Positions 56,101 to 63,700 of a stretch of DNA of 64,000 bases are shown piece by piece (position 1 is the first letter of the stretch; every line of letters starts with the position of its first letter). Source of the DNA: Branchiostoma floridae (Eukaryota > Chordata > Leptocardii > Amphioxiformes > Branchiostomatidae); NCBI RefSeq assembly GCF_000003815.2, contig NC_049988.1, positions 6,083,192 to 6,147,191 on the forward strand. Reading direction: 5' to 3'. A model generated the notes under the pieces. That model was not told where the DNA came from, ran no database searches, and saw only the letters and a list, made by a program, of their open reading frames with translations. The translations under genes were made by a program, and so were the position numbers.

Positions 56101-59100
56101 GATGTCCAGTCGCCAAGTTAGGCATAGGTCCCAATTGCACAGGGATGTAGCCCGGCCGGGGCCCCGATGCCACATATTTGTCCCTATGGACTGCCGGATA
56201 CCGAGGTTACCCCCAAGAGTTCCCCGTGGTTAGGTCACGGCGTCTATTTGTTCCTGGGTCCCTGGTTAATTTTAAGTCCGAATGAAATTCAACCTGGTGC
56301 CCGACCCAAAGATATCACGGGAGCCCACCGAAAGTGCAAGGAATAAAACAGCACGTGAACTGCCCAGCAGGGCCCCTTTGTCCAATTTGTGCCTGGGCCT
56401 GGGTAAAGGCGGTATCTACATGCAATTACGAACAATTCCCTTTGATCAATGGGTGTGAAAGATTGGGTTGATCCTGTACTATAAATGTTTGGAGAACAGA
56501 ACATTTCGTTCTTACTTTTTTTCTACGTTTCTTCATCCCCAGGGCTTACTTCAAGGACGTGACGGTGTTGATCCCACACACATGGAAGGACATGAGCAGC
56601 TATGAAGACGCGACTTTCGAGACGTTTGAGAAGGCGAACATTAGGGTGGATCTGCCAACATCGCACAGGTACCAGCGTGTAGTTAGACTTTGACATGGGA
56701 GTACTCTCCAAGCAGAGGTTTTTTTCAACCTGTTTTTTTAATGTTTTAGACGTTTTATGTGATTTTGTCAGGCTTTTCATTTTGCACCGTATTCATGATG
56801 CCTGCCGGACAACCGTCATGAAAGAACGGACATGAAAAAAGACGAAACTGTTTACAAACACGTCAGCAAAAGGCAAACATCTACTTCGAAAGTACCATGA
56901 TAGTAACAGTTTTCAATAAATTCTGGTCCATGTGGACAATTTCTACTATAGACAGCATTCTTAACTTTATATCAATTGGAACAGTTGTATAAGGACCAAC
57001 TGGCCAATGTGACAACATCCATACAGTGTGACCATCCTTACATTATAAACATGGTCTCTTAGTTTGTCTGTGCTTTGCAAACTTTGTATTTTACAGAAGA
57101 ATGAGTGAACGAAGACCTTTATTGTACTAAATACGTCCACTGGGTTAAGCACAGGTCGCAACAAAAGAATAGTTGACAGATATACATCAAAGAAAAGATG
57201 CTAGCTGATACTTGTGTGTGAATGGTTTTCTTGAAGAGCTCAATCAACGAAAAAGTGACAACAGTTTCAGTTCAGTTTCAGTTTATTTATTTATCCAGGA
57301 AAATACATCGCCTTCTGGCGTTTTTCAATACCTCCTGGGGGCCGGGAGACCCCAACATAAAATAACACAAAATCACAACAACTGAATCAAGATTGAAATC
57401 AAAGGTCAAACTTAAATAACTAAACGTCAGGTGTCAACTATTTACAATGCAAATAACTCAGGATAACTTAATATAATGATGGTAGTAATAATAACAATAA
57501 TAACACATAACACAACACAGAAATTTGGTGGAAAAAATATTATTAATTCATACGTAATATGATTGCCACTACAGAGGAAACCGGCCGTTCACGCGTACCT
57601 ACGGGAAGTGCGGCATGATTGGTGCGTTTACTCACGTGACTCCCGTGAGCCTCGGTCTGACCACGGCAGGCAGGACACTAGTACACCACTGGGCACACTA
57701 CAGGTAAGGACTGTACAGTCAAATATTTCTTTGTGTTAAAACCAGCCAAAATGTCAAAGTACAATATGCGGATGTAGTTCTTTGTCATCGACTACTAAAG
57801 ATACACAAGTTAAGGGAGAGTAGTGACATCATGATATGGAGTACTCATTGAAGGATTGAAGGATGGAGATGGGGGTGTTAGCTTGGGAAATGGTGTCATT
57901 CTATTAGATACGGTTAGAAAAGTGCATATTACACGTTTCTTTCTTCTTCAACTGATATTTCTTTATTTTTTGTTGGTAAAATATAACGCTAGTTCACCTG
58001 TATCGGTGGGGTGACCTATGTCCGTTGTTACATCAAACTGTAACTCAATATTTTAAAATACTGTGGTAACCTATATCCGTAGTTATATCAAACTGCAACA
58101 GTTATAATATATTTCAGTTTAAAACCACCGTATGTCGACCTCATATCCCTAAATAAACCCAGTTAAAAAAACGGTTATTGGTTACCTAGCGGATAAAGGT
58201 GAACTAGCGTTACCTGTCCATTCATTTTTCACCACCCTCGTCCTGTAAAATCATGCTTCAACAATAGATACTTTATTTCATAGATGGGGAGTTTTTGACG
58301 AGTTCGCTACCCGGAAGACCAACCTGTTCTACCAGAACCACGACGGAAGTCACAGCCCCACCCTCTGCACCACGCACATCCGGGCCAGGTTTGTGGACGA
58401 GAGCGGCGAGGAGTGCCACCCTGGGGACGAGAGGACGCGAGTGTGTCACTACGAGTTTGAGTCCGACACCTCGGCCCAGGCCTCGGTCATGTTTCATCCG
58501 GAATTACCGACGGTAAGTTGTTTTTACTTTTTATTCAAAACAAAATCAAGCTCCTACGCAGGGACATCCAACGGCGAAACCGCCTGTCTGGATGTACCCT
58601 GCTTTCTCAACTGTCACTCTTAGTTTCAGTGGGTGTCGCCACAAACCAGATGTCAGCCAATCAGAGAATAGGCCTTTCAGTTTTCAAAAGGGATCTCCCA
58701 TAAATAAGGCTAAGCTCATTAATATTTATAAACAGGGCGGTCAGGAACTAAGGGGAGAAAGGTTGAGAAAGCAGGGTACATCCAGACAGGCGGTTTCGCC
58801 CTAGGATGTCCCTGCGTAGGAGGATGAACAAAATAAGTCGACGGAAATGACCCCTGCTATATCGATAAGTGTGGTGAATTCTTTCACATTCTTAAAATGT
58901 GGCTTTCCTCAAATATGGGACCTATTCAGTAAGAGCGTTTGGTTCGGAACCTAGAGGTCGATACCCGCCGTGCCCCCGACGTTGTGCCTTTAGGAAAGGC
59001 ACTTTACATAGTACATGTAACCTTCCGCACTTCACCCAGGTGTAAAATGGGTACCTGACGTCGGTCGGGGAGGTTAAAAATTCTACCTTTACCTACTTTT

Positions 59101-62100
59101 TATGTGGCACTGTTAAAATAAGTCTATACCTGCTAACTTGATTACTGTGCCACATTGTCCTCGTCTGTCCCAAAGCATAGACATAGACACAGACATTCAC
59201 ATCCTACCCTAGGGACAGCCCTAACTGAAGCTATTATATAAGGTAGTCATTTACTCGGAATCAGCATTGATGAAAGTCGCGTTAAGTGCCTATCCGGCAC
59301 CTGGTGTGTTACAGGTGCGACAAAGGCTTTACACGATCAAACTTTACATGGTAGTGATTTATGATGTTTTCATGATCAGGTGACAGACTTCTGTAACAGC
59401 GACCCTTCCAGTCCGAACTACCACAACTTCCACGCGCTCGGATCCGACCAGAACCAGTTCTGCAACTTCCGGTCCACCTGGGACGTCATTTCCGCTTCGG
59501 ACGACTTTTCAGGCAACAATAACCCGCCAAGAACGGTTTACAACACCATTCCAAACTTTAAGGTAATGCTGGGTCCAATGGCGTTCAGAACCCTTAAAAA
59601 CTTTCGTTAGAGCCTATCTTCAAGACTTCTTACATGTCTCAAGTCGATGAAAACTTCCTTTCTTTAGTCCCACGGAAAACTTGTTACATGTCATATTCTA
59701 TTTTTTCTTTGTGTACTGCTAAGCCCCTATAATATGGATTACTAGCAGTGCGCATATGTCAGTAACAAGTGATCGTAAGAAATAAACATATGGAAATTAA
59801 GGGTAGATGTAAATACACTAGGGAACATAGCAAACCTATCATGCTATTTCTTGTCATTGTCGAATGAGAGAAAGACTCAAGTCACCGGGACAGTAAAATC
59901 AAAGGGCGCAAATCAAATCTAATTGTGACGTATATACTGTTGTCAATTACATAATTACAGGTGTCAGTTTTTATTGCCGATTCAATATGATTAGGTAATG
60001 TTTATGCCTAGATACATGCAAATATGAACCAAATGCATTAAAAAGCCTGGAAAAATACAAATGTCACAAGTTCGTATTATACTGAAGATAACCATTACTT
60101 TTAGTTTCACATATATATTTACATCAAATAGATATCATTTTTATGGGGCAAATAGATGAATGAATGAGAATAAAGTATGATTTTCTCTACCCCCTGCAGC
60201 TGGTGTACTACCGTCAGTACGCTGAGCGCGTGTCCATAGTTCTGGACGTGTCCGGGAGTATCGACATGGGGACACTCCTGCCCAGACTCAACCAGGAGGC
60301 CAGCAAGTACATTAGAAGGTGAGATATGATAGAGTAGAAAAGTAGTTTGGAGAGCTACAAAGCCGTAGACAGTTCAGTGGGAATATGCTAAGTAAAGACC
60401 AAAAGTAGGTCAATCTCTACCACAAGCCCCTCTGTTGGAATCCTTGTGTCTCGAGATAAAGTAGAAAAACAGTCACTTGCCCACGTGAGTTCGGCAACCT
60501 GTTCGCCTGGCCTGCACATGACTTCTCTTTTGTCTCTAGCTAGACGCTAGAAAATTGACCAAAATAGCCTAATGGTCGGAGAGAAAGAGAAGATAGTGTC
60601 GAACTTGCCCAACTATCTTAATACTTAAATGTATTTTGACCAACACTATCTGAAGAAAAGTCTTACTTAAGTCACATTCACAGGCTAACGTCACATTTCC
60701 AAACCGGGGCTCGGCCGTTTGTGGAAACGAAAAATAGACATGTATACGTGAAGATAAACACAAGTAATACCCAAGATTATTGTCTTTACGTCTTGTGTAG
60801 TTTGATGCCTTTCATATCATACTTTTCGTTCCCGTAAGCTGCCCTGCTGGGCCCCGGTTTGGAAACGTGACGTAAACCTTAAGCCAACTAAAATCCTAAT
60901 TCAAACATAACCCTATAGATCAATGACTCTTGTCTATTTTTTCCGTAGTTTTGCAGACGGTTCTATGGTGGGACTGATCACCTTCAGTGACACGGCAGCA
61001 GTAGACCACGCCCTGACCGAGCTCACGGCGGACTCGCACAGACAGAGCCTCATCACCGCGCTGCCGAGCTCCACATACGGGTCTACTAGCATCGGGGCAG
61101 GTATACAAGCAGGTGGGTTCAACTTGGTATTGGAAAATGTCAACTGTATATGTACACTACTTTGAGTGGCAAATGTAGTCCCTAGTGTTCCGGAAAAAGG
61201 GCGGATATTTTAATGTCCGTATTTTTGTTGAAGTTTGATTTATCTTTCTGATACTGATTTTTCTTGGCTCTGTGTTTACTCTGTTAAGTATGTGACTCAA
61301 ATAACGTACGCATAAATATTTGTGAAATCTGAAAAGCAATATGGGACAGCTTAAATAAAGTACGCACCCCTTTTCCACCAATAAAAAAAACTGTATCTCT
61401 TACATGTTCAACGCGAGCGTTTGTATCACAGCATGTCAGCATGTTAACTAGATCTATAATTTGTAACTTGCTTGGACACGACGTCTCAGATTCACAGACC
61501 TAGCTTTACATACCTTTTTTTTGCATTTTGCGGCTTACTCCTGACTAAAAAAATGCATACTATTATACAGGAAACACCAAAACAATTGTTCTCTCACCCA
61601 ATATGCCTTTCCCTGTAAAAACACCCCTTCTCGAAAACGACATTTCATCATTTAAACACCCTTGACTGACAGCTGCCTTCATCACACTGTGATAACTAGA
61701 AAAAAGCACGCCTTGGCAAAATGCCATCTTTTTAATAAGCACTTGTTTTAGATAATATTGTAACAGTTATTCCCTTTACTTGTAGGCCTGTCCATGTTGA
61801 AGCCGACCGGCCAAGGCGGAACCATTGTGCTAATGACAGACGGACAGGAGAACACAGCACCTATGATACAGGACGTCTGGCCTTCTGTACTGCAGCAGAA
61901 GGTTACACTTGTTACCATAGCGATAGGTAATTCATACGAAATCCACCATACCTAAAGTTGAACTGTAATTACCAACAAAATACACTGGATTTACCTAGAT
62001 TTTTGTTGTTAATTTCTTGACAAAGACTAGAGTCAGATCAGATCAGTCGAAAATTTGGGCAAGTCCAATTTTTGTGCTGGAAATTACAGATCAATTGTAT

Positions 62101-63054
62101 CCACAATGACTACTACCAACACAGATAAACTTTCACGTTAACACTATCATACATATTCAAACAAGAAAAAGTTTTTTTCTTTAAAAGCTGGCCGGTGCGT
62201 AATTTGGAAGAAAAGCCTGGACGTAAAACAAAAGCATATGAAAAGATATCAGTAAAACATCGAAGTCTTGAATTGGTCTATTTTCTATCAAAAGACATTA
62301 CATGAGATTTGTTGAACAAAAATAAAACACATTGTAAGAAATAGGGTTCGAACCAATGAATGCAGAACCAGACCTACTCAGGCAACTGGATAATAATATA
62401 TGATTTTGGAAACGGTTAGATAATGGATGTTATGTGAAACGTCCGTTGATGAAGGTTAGACATCCAGGTAATAAGATATGTCAAAAAGCAACTCAAGCAA
62501 CTGGATATGATTTTTGAAACGGTCAGACGTTTCAGGTAGTATCCATTATCTTTCGTCAGTGATCTGCAAGAAACAGGTCTTTTATACTCTAACTATGAAT
62601 GAAGACAATTCTAGACGTCCAACAGGAGACATTGTAAGACAAAGTCAAGCTGAAGACAAGTTTACATTTCAACGTTAAAGAAAGCTCAGTCTTCCGGCCG
62701 TTTCTTAAATTATATCCAGTTGCCAAAGTAATTGTTATTTTCCGTATCTAATTACCTGGATGTCTATCCTTCATCGACGTTACAAACGAATACATGTCTC
62801 CACCAGGTGAATATGCCGACATGAGTCTGGAGGACCTAGCTTCCCAAACCAGCGGACTGAGTTTCTATGACACAGAAGACGCGTCACACCTGTCCGAGAT
62901 CTTTACCGCCATCAGCTCCCAAGACTCTGACGTCATCCAGGTGTCCGCGGGGTCGGAGGACGTCATGACGTCAGGAGAGACGCAAACCGGGAGCTGTCGG
63001 ATAGACCCAACTGTCGGCAACAACACAGTGTTTCAGTTCACTTACGTCTGTCAG
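29137..63054 (+). CDS. Gene B: CLCA-family protein, 5' ten exons (3' end outside window)
   Basis: Exons: 29137-29194, 33067-33232, 56543-56668, 57575-57703, 58284-58512, 59380-59562, 60200-60318, 60949-61112, 61786-61926, 62807-63054. All junctions are GT-AG and all phases agree (1563 bp, 521 codons, open at the end). Order: signal peptide, CLCA N-terminal domain with HHWAH at 154-158 in the metalloprotease position, cysteine-rich block, CNFRSTWDVI block, VWA domain with intact MIDAS (DVSGS 313-317, T383, TDGQEN D410), then the start of the beta-rich domain. CLCA proteins are secreted, self-cleaving modulators of calcium-activated chloride conductance; here the catalytic Glu is replaced. Divergently arranged with gene A. 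The downstream exons, including any FnIII and TM segments, lie beyond 64000. Confidence 0.92.
29795..30065 (+). mobile_element. tRNA-derived SINE copy 4
   Basis: GCCCAGAGGTCCTACGTTCG box B-like segment and body GACGTTGTGCCTCTGGGAAA. In gene B intron 1. Confidence 0.7.
30632..30861. mobile_element. MITE family AAGGTG, copy 2
   Basis: Ends AAGGTGGTATCTCACTGCAC and GTGCAGTGAGACGCCATCTT. Internal GTGAACGAACCCCGCAGTG as in copy 1. It abuts the 1.24-kb foldback element that starts at 30863. Confidence 0.8.
30863..32103. mobile_element. 1.24-kb non-autonomous DNA transposon with about 52-bp TIRs
   Basis: TIRs at 30863-30914 (TAAAGGTCCCCTCTCACTGG) and 32052-32103 (CCAGTGAGAGGGGACCTTTA), inverted over about 52 bp with few mismatches. 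The interior has G-rich repeats (31855-31925, GGGGCACTGT-like) and three 21-bp units with (G/C)TCTAGGTT (31972-32034). No transposase ORF. Its termini resemble those of the AAGGTG MITE family. Confidence 0.82.
32397..32440. repeat. 44-bp direct repeat, copy 1
   Basis: Identical to 32925-32968. Starts GACGCCTCAGGGGCTAGCC and ends GTGCGTCCGTTTG. CAAACGGACG just before it is the inverse of its end, so copy 1 folds back on itself. Confidence 0.9.
32608..32858. mobile_element. MITE family AAGGTG, copy 3 (more diverged)
   Basis: Ends TAAAGGTGCACTTTCACTGC and GCAGTGAGAGTGCACCTTA. The core GCGGGGTTCGTTCACTGCG is in the opposite arm compared with copy 1. In gene B intron 1, 209 bp before exon 2. Confidence 0.75.
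32925..32968. repeat. 44-bp direct repeat, copy 2
   Basis: Exact copy of 32397-32440, 528 bp away. The AAGGTG MITE copy 3 lies between them. 98 bp before gene B exon 2. Confidence 0.9.
33067..33232 (+). CDS. Gene B exon 2: CLCA N-terminal domain
   Basis: CLCSNPVTLTNNGYSTVLVA then ISEKVPEAENLDL and FTDASEYLYQATKNR: a textbook CLCA N-terminus. Acceptor TTTCCCCCAG, donor GTAAGG, phase 2 out. The donor and last bases of this exon are the source of the minisatellite that follows at once. Confidence 0.95.
33233..33790. repeat. Minisatellite built from the exon 2 splice donor of gene B
   Basis: About eleven units of roughly 52 bp (49-55). Each repeats the last bases of exon 2 (CAGGCTACTAAGAACAG) plus the donor and first intron bases (GTAAGGA). 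Donor-like sites start at 33233, 33285 (GC), 33337, 33388, 33440, 33492, 33541, 33596, 33650, 33702 and 33751. Reading past the first donor meets TAA at once. Confidence 0.93.
33830..34250. repeat. GAACCC-rich region, copy 1
   Basis: Dense GAACCC/TAACCC words in irregular spacing, then two longer units (about 34080-34160 and 34160-34240) sharing GGCAGAACCC(A/G)CCGGCGG and GGCGGT(C/T)GTCATGG. Open reading frames on both strands are by-products of the repeat. Confidence 0.75.
34251..42336. other. Gene B intron 2, left part
   Basis: No coding exon seen. Contains short dispersed repeats: a copy at 35742-35800 of the block at 32300-32350 (GGCCATGTTGATT, ATGGATGACATC), a one-ended MITE at 35650, and GTCTGGTAGAGAC-type words near 37130. 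ORFs are short and match nothing known to me. Confidence 0.45.
42337..44380. repeat. 146-bp satellite array, about 14 monomers
   Basis: Monomer landmarks: CAGAAAATTATT, GCACCCAA, GTTTGTCCGAAGGAAATCGG, TATCGCGATATCTGAATTTT, GGTCAAAAACCGTGTTTTTG, CAGAAGAGCAAAATA. The period is 146 bp (145 in the right part). Central copies are nearly identical and edge copies diverge, as expected for unequal exchange. ORFs arise in all three frames because 146 is not a multiple of 3. Confidence 0.97.
42735..43612. repeat. Higher-order repeat in the satellite (two units of 439 bp)
   Basis: Landmarks and monomer variants at 42735-43173 recur at 43174-43612. Monomers alternate between TTCCGCACCCAATAACG and TTGCGCACCCAAAAAAG types. 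One monomer per unit carries a 147th base (as at 43085). Confidence 0.7.
44667..44862. mobile_element. Foldback element (CTTTCCACTAG-type), copy 2
   Basis: CGCCTCTTTCCTTCTAGACG and CGTCTAGTGGAAAGGGGG are inverted. Interior CGCTGCGACCTGA resembles copy 1. Just right of the satellite array in gene B intron 2. Confidence 0.65.
45585..45870 (+). mobile_element. tRNA-derived SINE copy 5
   Basis: GGTTTGGCCCAGAACCCAGA, GGTCCTGGCTTCAAATC, then TTGGGAAAGGCGCTTTTCAC and CTCCACCCTTGTGTAAAATG. In the large gene B intron 2. Confidence 0.7.
47990..49170. repeat. Cluster of TACGTACGG-rich repeats
   Basis: 48120-48270 and 48866-49000 share GCCGTACTTACACG, GTCGTCCGTACTGAC and GCAGCCCAAACGCAGAG. 48745-48860 and 49040-49160 share GGTACTTACCACTTA and ACGTTTTTG; a related piece is at 40875-40965. 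A dispersed element family; no TIRs resolved. Confidence 0.6.
48260..48406. mobile_element. Foldback element with ACACGGTGTATTCCG arms
   Basis: ATACAACACGGTGTATTCCG and CGGAATACACCGTGTTGTAT are perfect inverses. A second GC-rich palindrome (CCGCGGGA ... CCCGCGGG) lies inside. Confidence 0.8.
49555..49622. repeat. Dispersed repeat, inverted partner of 54815-54895
   Basis: GCAAGCACACTGCACGCACG, AGCGAGGTCTTTAATGTC, AAATACAACACGCACAC; the inverse words occur at 54815-54895. Confidence 0.55.
50100..50275 (-). repeat. CAGTCAAACCTG-type dispersed repeat, copy 1
   Basis: Minus strand: CAGTCAAACCTGCCCGAGCG, CGACCACCTCTTCTCAGCG, CATTAAGCGACCTTTTCTCA. The plus-strand copy is at 53525-53740. Confidence 0.65.
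50512..50692 (+). mobile_element. tRNA-derived SINE copy 6
   Basis: TTGCGTGGCGCAACGGCAACG head, CCAGAACCCAATGATT, and body CTTGTGCCCCTGGGAAAAGC. Diverged; in gene B intron 2. Confidence 0.6.
53081..53252. mobile_element. MITE with 9-bp target duplication, copy 2
   Basis: Terminal inverted repeats of about 32 bp beginning TAATCTCCAAGCAGATCCTA, flanked by perfect GTATTGATG duplications (53072-53080 and 53253-53261). Same family as 3124-3302. One-ended relatives with GATCTGCTTGGAGAT occur near 35650, 50835 and 51210. Confidence 0.88.
53525..53740 (+). repeat. CAGTCAAACCTG-type dispersed repeat, copy 2
   Basis: ACAGTCAAACCTGCTCAAGC, GCATTAAGCGACCTTTTGAA and CCAAAAATTGGGACCGCA. The small ORFs across it follow the repeat. 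Confidence 0.65.
55835..56015. repeat. GAACCC/TAACCC-rich region, copy 2
   Basis: TTAACCC, GAACCC and AACCCTC words in irregular order, resembling 33880-34030. Not a regular telomere repeat. In gene B intron 2. Confidence 0.6.
56543..56668 (+). CDS. Gene B exon 3: CLCA N-terminal domain
   Basis: AYFKDVTVLIPHTWKDMSSY ... FEKANIRVDLPTSH matches the CLCA pattern AYF-K-x-V-x-ILIP-x-TW ... E-K-A-N-(I/V). Phase 2 in and out. It lies 23.3 kb from exon 2. Confidence 0.95.
57085..57180 (-). mobile_element. LINE 3' UTR fragment (minus strand)
   Basis: Read on the minus strand: GTTGCGACCTGTGCTTAACC, then CAGTGG, AATAAAGGTCTTCGTTCACT. The same words end the element at 10715-11045. Located in gene B intron 3. 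Confidence 0.7.
57258..57400 (-). mobile_element. Retroposon tail (minus strand), TGAAAC-type repeats
   Basis: On the minus strand a GGGTCTCCCGGCCCC-containing body runs into GATAAATAAATAAACTGAAA and TGAAAC repeats, the form of a non-LTR 3' tail. Family not identified. Confidence 0.5.
57575..57703 (+). CDS. Gene B exon 4: CLCA metalloprotease-like region with HHWAH
   Basis: GNRPFTRTYGKCGMIGAFTH ... TTAGRTLVHHWAHYR. Aligns to the CLCA stretch P-Y-T-x-x-Y-x-x-C-G-x-x-G-x-x-I-H-F-T-P ... G-R-x-(F/L)-V-H-E-W-A-H-x-R. Both zinc-ligand histidines are kept but the catalytic Glu is His. Phase 2 in and out. Confidence 0.93.
58284..58512 (+). CDS. Gene B exon 5: cysteine-rich CLCA segment
   Basis: RWGVFDEFATRKTNLFY (first codon shared with exon 4), then several cysteines (SPTLCTTHI, EECHPGD, TRVCHYEF) and SAQASVMFHPELPT. 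The last block matches CLCA (A)RASIMF-x-x-x-L. Phase 0 out at GTAAGT. Confidence 0.94.
58551..58822. mobile_element. MITE with about 60-bp near-perfect TIRs
   Basis: 272 bp. TIRs start CTCCTACGCAGGGACATCC and end GGATGTCCCTGCGTAGGAG, near-identical over about 60 bp apart from a one-base bulge. No clear target duplication. It starts 39 bp after gene B exon 5, in intron 5. Confidence 0.88.
58925..59195 (+). mobile_element. tRNA-derived SINE copy 7
   Basis: Lacks most of the tRNA head; body CCCCGACGTTGTGCCTTTAG, GAAAGGCACTTTACA, CACTTCACCCAGGTGTAAAA, and a 3' part GTGCCACATTGTCCTC shared with copy 3. In gene B intron 5. Confidence 0.72.
59380..59562 (+). CDS. Gene B exon 6: CNFRSTWDVI block before VWA
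   Basis: VTDFCNSDPSSPNYHNFHAL ... QFCNFRSTWDVISASDDF. Matches CLCA V-x-x-FC ... H-N-x-x-A-P-x-x-Q-N-x-x-C-x-x-R-S-x-W-(D/E)-V-I-x-x-S-x-D-F. Phase 0 at both ends. Confidence 0.95.
60200..60318 (+). CDS. Gene B exon 7: VWA domain, MIDAS strand
   Basis: LVYYRQYAERVSIVLDVSGS, then a helix up to YIR. DVSGS (313-317) is the first MIDAS loop, intact. Phase 0 in, phase 2 out at GTGAGA. Confidence 0.95.
60682..60881. mobile_element. Foldback element (AACCGG-type), copy 2
   Basis: Arms GTCACATTTCCAAACCGGGG and CCCCGGTTTGGAAACGTGAC are inverted repeats. Interior AACGAAAAATAGACATGTAT resembles copy 1. In gene B intron 7. Confidence 0.68.
60949..61112 (+). CDS. Gene B exon 8: VWA domain, middle
   Basis: SFADGSMVGLITFSDTAAV ... 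STYGSTSIGAGIQA. Carries the MIDAS Thr (T383) in the G-S-T-S-I-G loop. Phase 2 in, phase 1 out at GTGGGT. Confidence 0.95.
61786..61926 (+). CDS. Gene B exon 9: VWA domain, second MIDAS loop
   Basis: GLSMLKPTGQGGTIVLMTDG QENTAP: the TDGQEN loop with the MIDAS Asp (D410), then VTLVTIAIG. Phase 1 in and out. Confidence 0.95.
62440..62779. mobile_element. Foldback element with hammerhead-like core
   Basis: Arms ATGAAGGTTAGACATCCAGG (left) and CCTGGATGTCTATCCTTCAT (right) are inverted. The interior shares AAGCAACT-AAGCAACTGG and GTCAGACGTTTCAG-TAG with 9270-9440. The right end is 27 bases before the gene B exon 10 acceptor. Confidence 0.7.
62526..62559 (-). ncRNA. Hammerhead-ribozyme-like core (Penelope type), copy 1
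   Basis: On the minus strand CTGACGA, a short stem-loop, then GAAACGTC. CTGANGA and GAAA are the invariant hammerhead boxes, and Penelope-like elements are known to carry minimal hammerheads. Stem II here has one mismatch. Probably a relic. Confidence 0.45.
62807..63054 (+). CDS. Gene B exon 10: end of VWA and start of beta-rich domain
   Basis: EYADMSLEDLASQTSGLSFY ... LSEIFTAISSQ, then RIDPTVGNNTVFQFTYVCQ. The last block matches the CLCA pattern V-D-S-T-V-G-x-x-T-x-F. Phase 0 out at GTGAGG, so the gene continues beyond this window. Confidence 0.94.
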
Positions 63055-63700
63055 GTGAGGTTTAGACCTGTAAATGTATAGAAAAGAAGACAATTATGCA
63101 GCGCCACCTAGCTAGAGCAGTTAGTACTGCAGCCTATTTAGGTGCACCTGTATCTACTAGGGCTGGGTATCGGTACAGCGTACCGGTACAAAACCGGTTT
63201 TTCTTATTGGACCGGTCCAGAAAAACCGGACCTGAAAAAATTAGGTGGACCTGATGCTGGACCGATTAGAAAATTAACAGATTATTTTATCCGGTATTCA
63301 CACGTTTTGGCGCTTGTAGGTGGAAGAAAATAACAAGAGTGAAGTAGAGTAGAGTTTATAGTAACTTCTACTAAATTTTACAGCCAATCGCACAGGTGCA
63401 AATAGCGTTGTAGGATTTTAAAACGCCAATGTAAGTCTAATACTCCACCCAACCGATTTCTTTGTTGCGCCATAGTTATGTTATGTTAATGTTATGTTAT
63501 GACGTCAGCGGTGTCCCGGATGTTCTCCGCCATATTGTTGAAGAGTATCCAGAAGTTATTAAACCGTGCTGCGTTCATCCCTTGCACTCGCGTCGTCCTT
63601 TGCGATCCTGGTAGTTCACTACTGACGTGGTAGCAGCGATAGGATTCGAACTACCCACCAAGACAAAAAATTGCCGGGATACGCTCCTTAAACGACCGTG
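63055..63700. other. Gene B intron, repeat-rich; possible LTR/leader
   Basis: 63160-63310 holds a GC-patchy repeat (GGGCTGGGTATCGGTAC) with several ACCGGT-like inverted words, apparently a dispersed element. From 63479 a TGTTATG-rich stretch leads into the gag-like ORF and could be part of an LTR. No exon seen. Confidence 0.35.

Larger units (their letters stand above)
50693..56542. other. Gene B intron 2, right part
   Basis: MITE 53081-53252, repeats 53525-53740 and 54815-54895, and the TAACCC region 55835-56015. The 172-codon ORF at 55294-55812 shows no family pattern and no codon-like structure, so I do not call it a gene. Confidence 0.45.
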
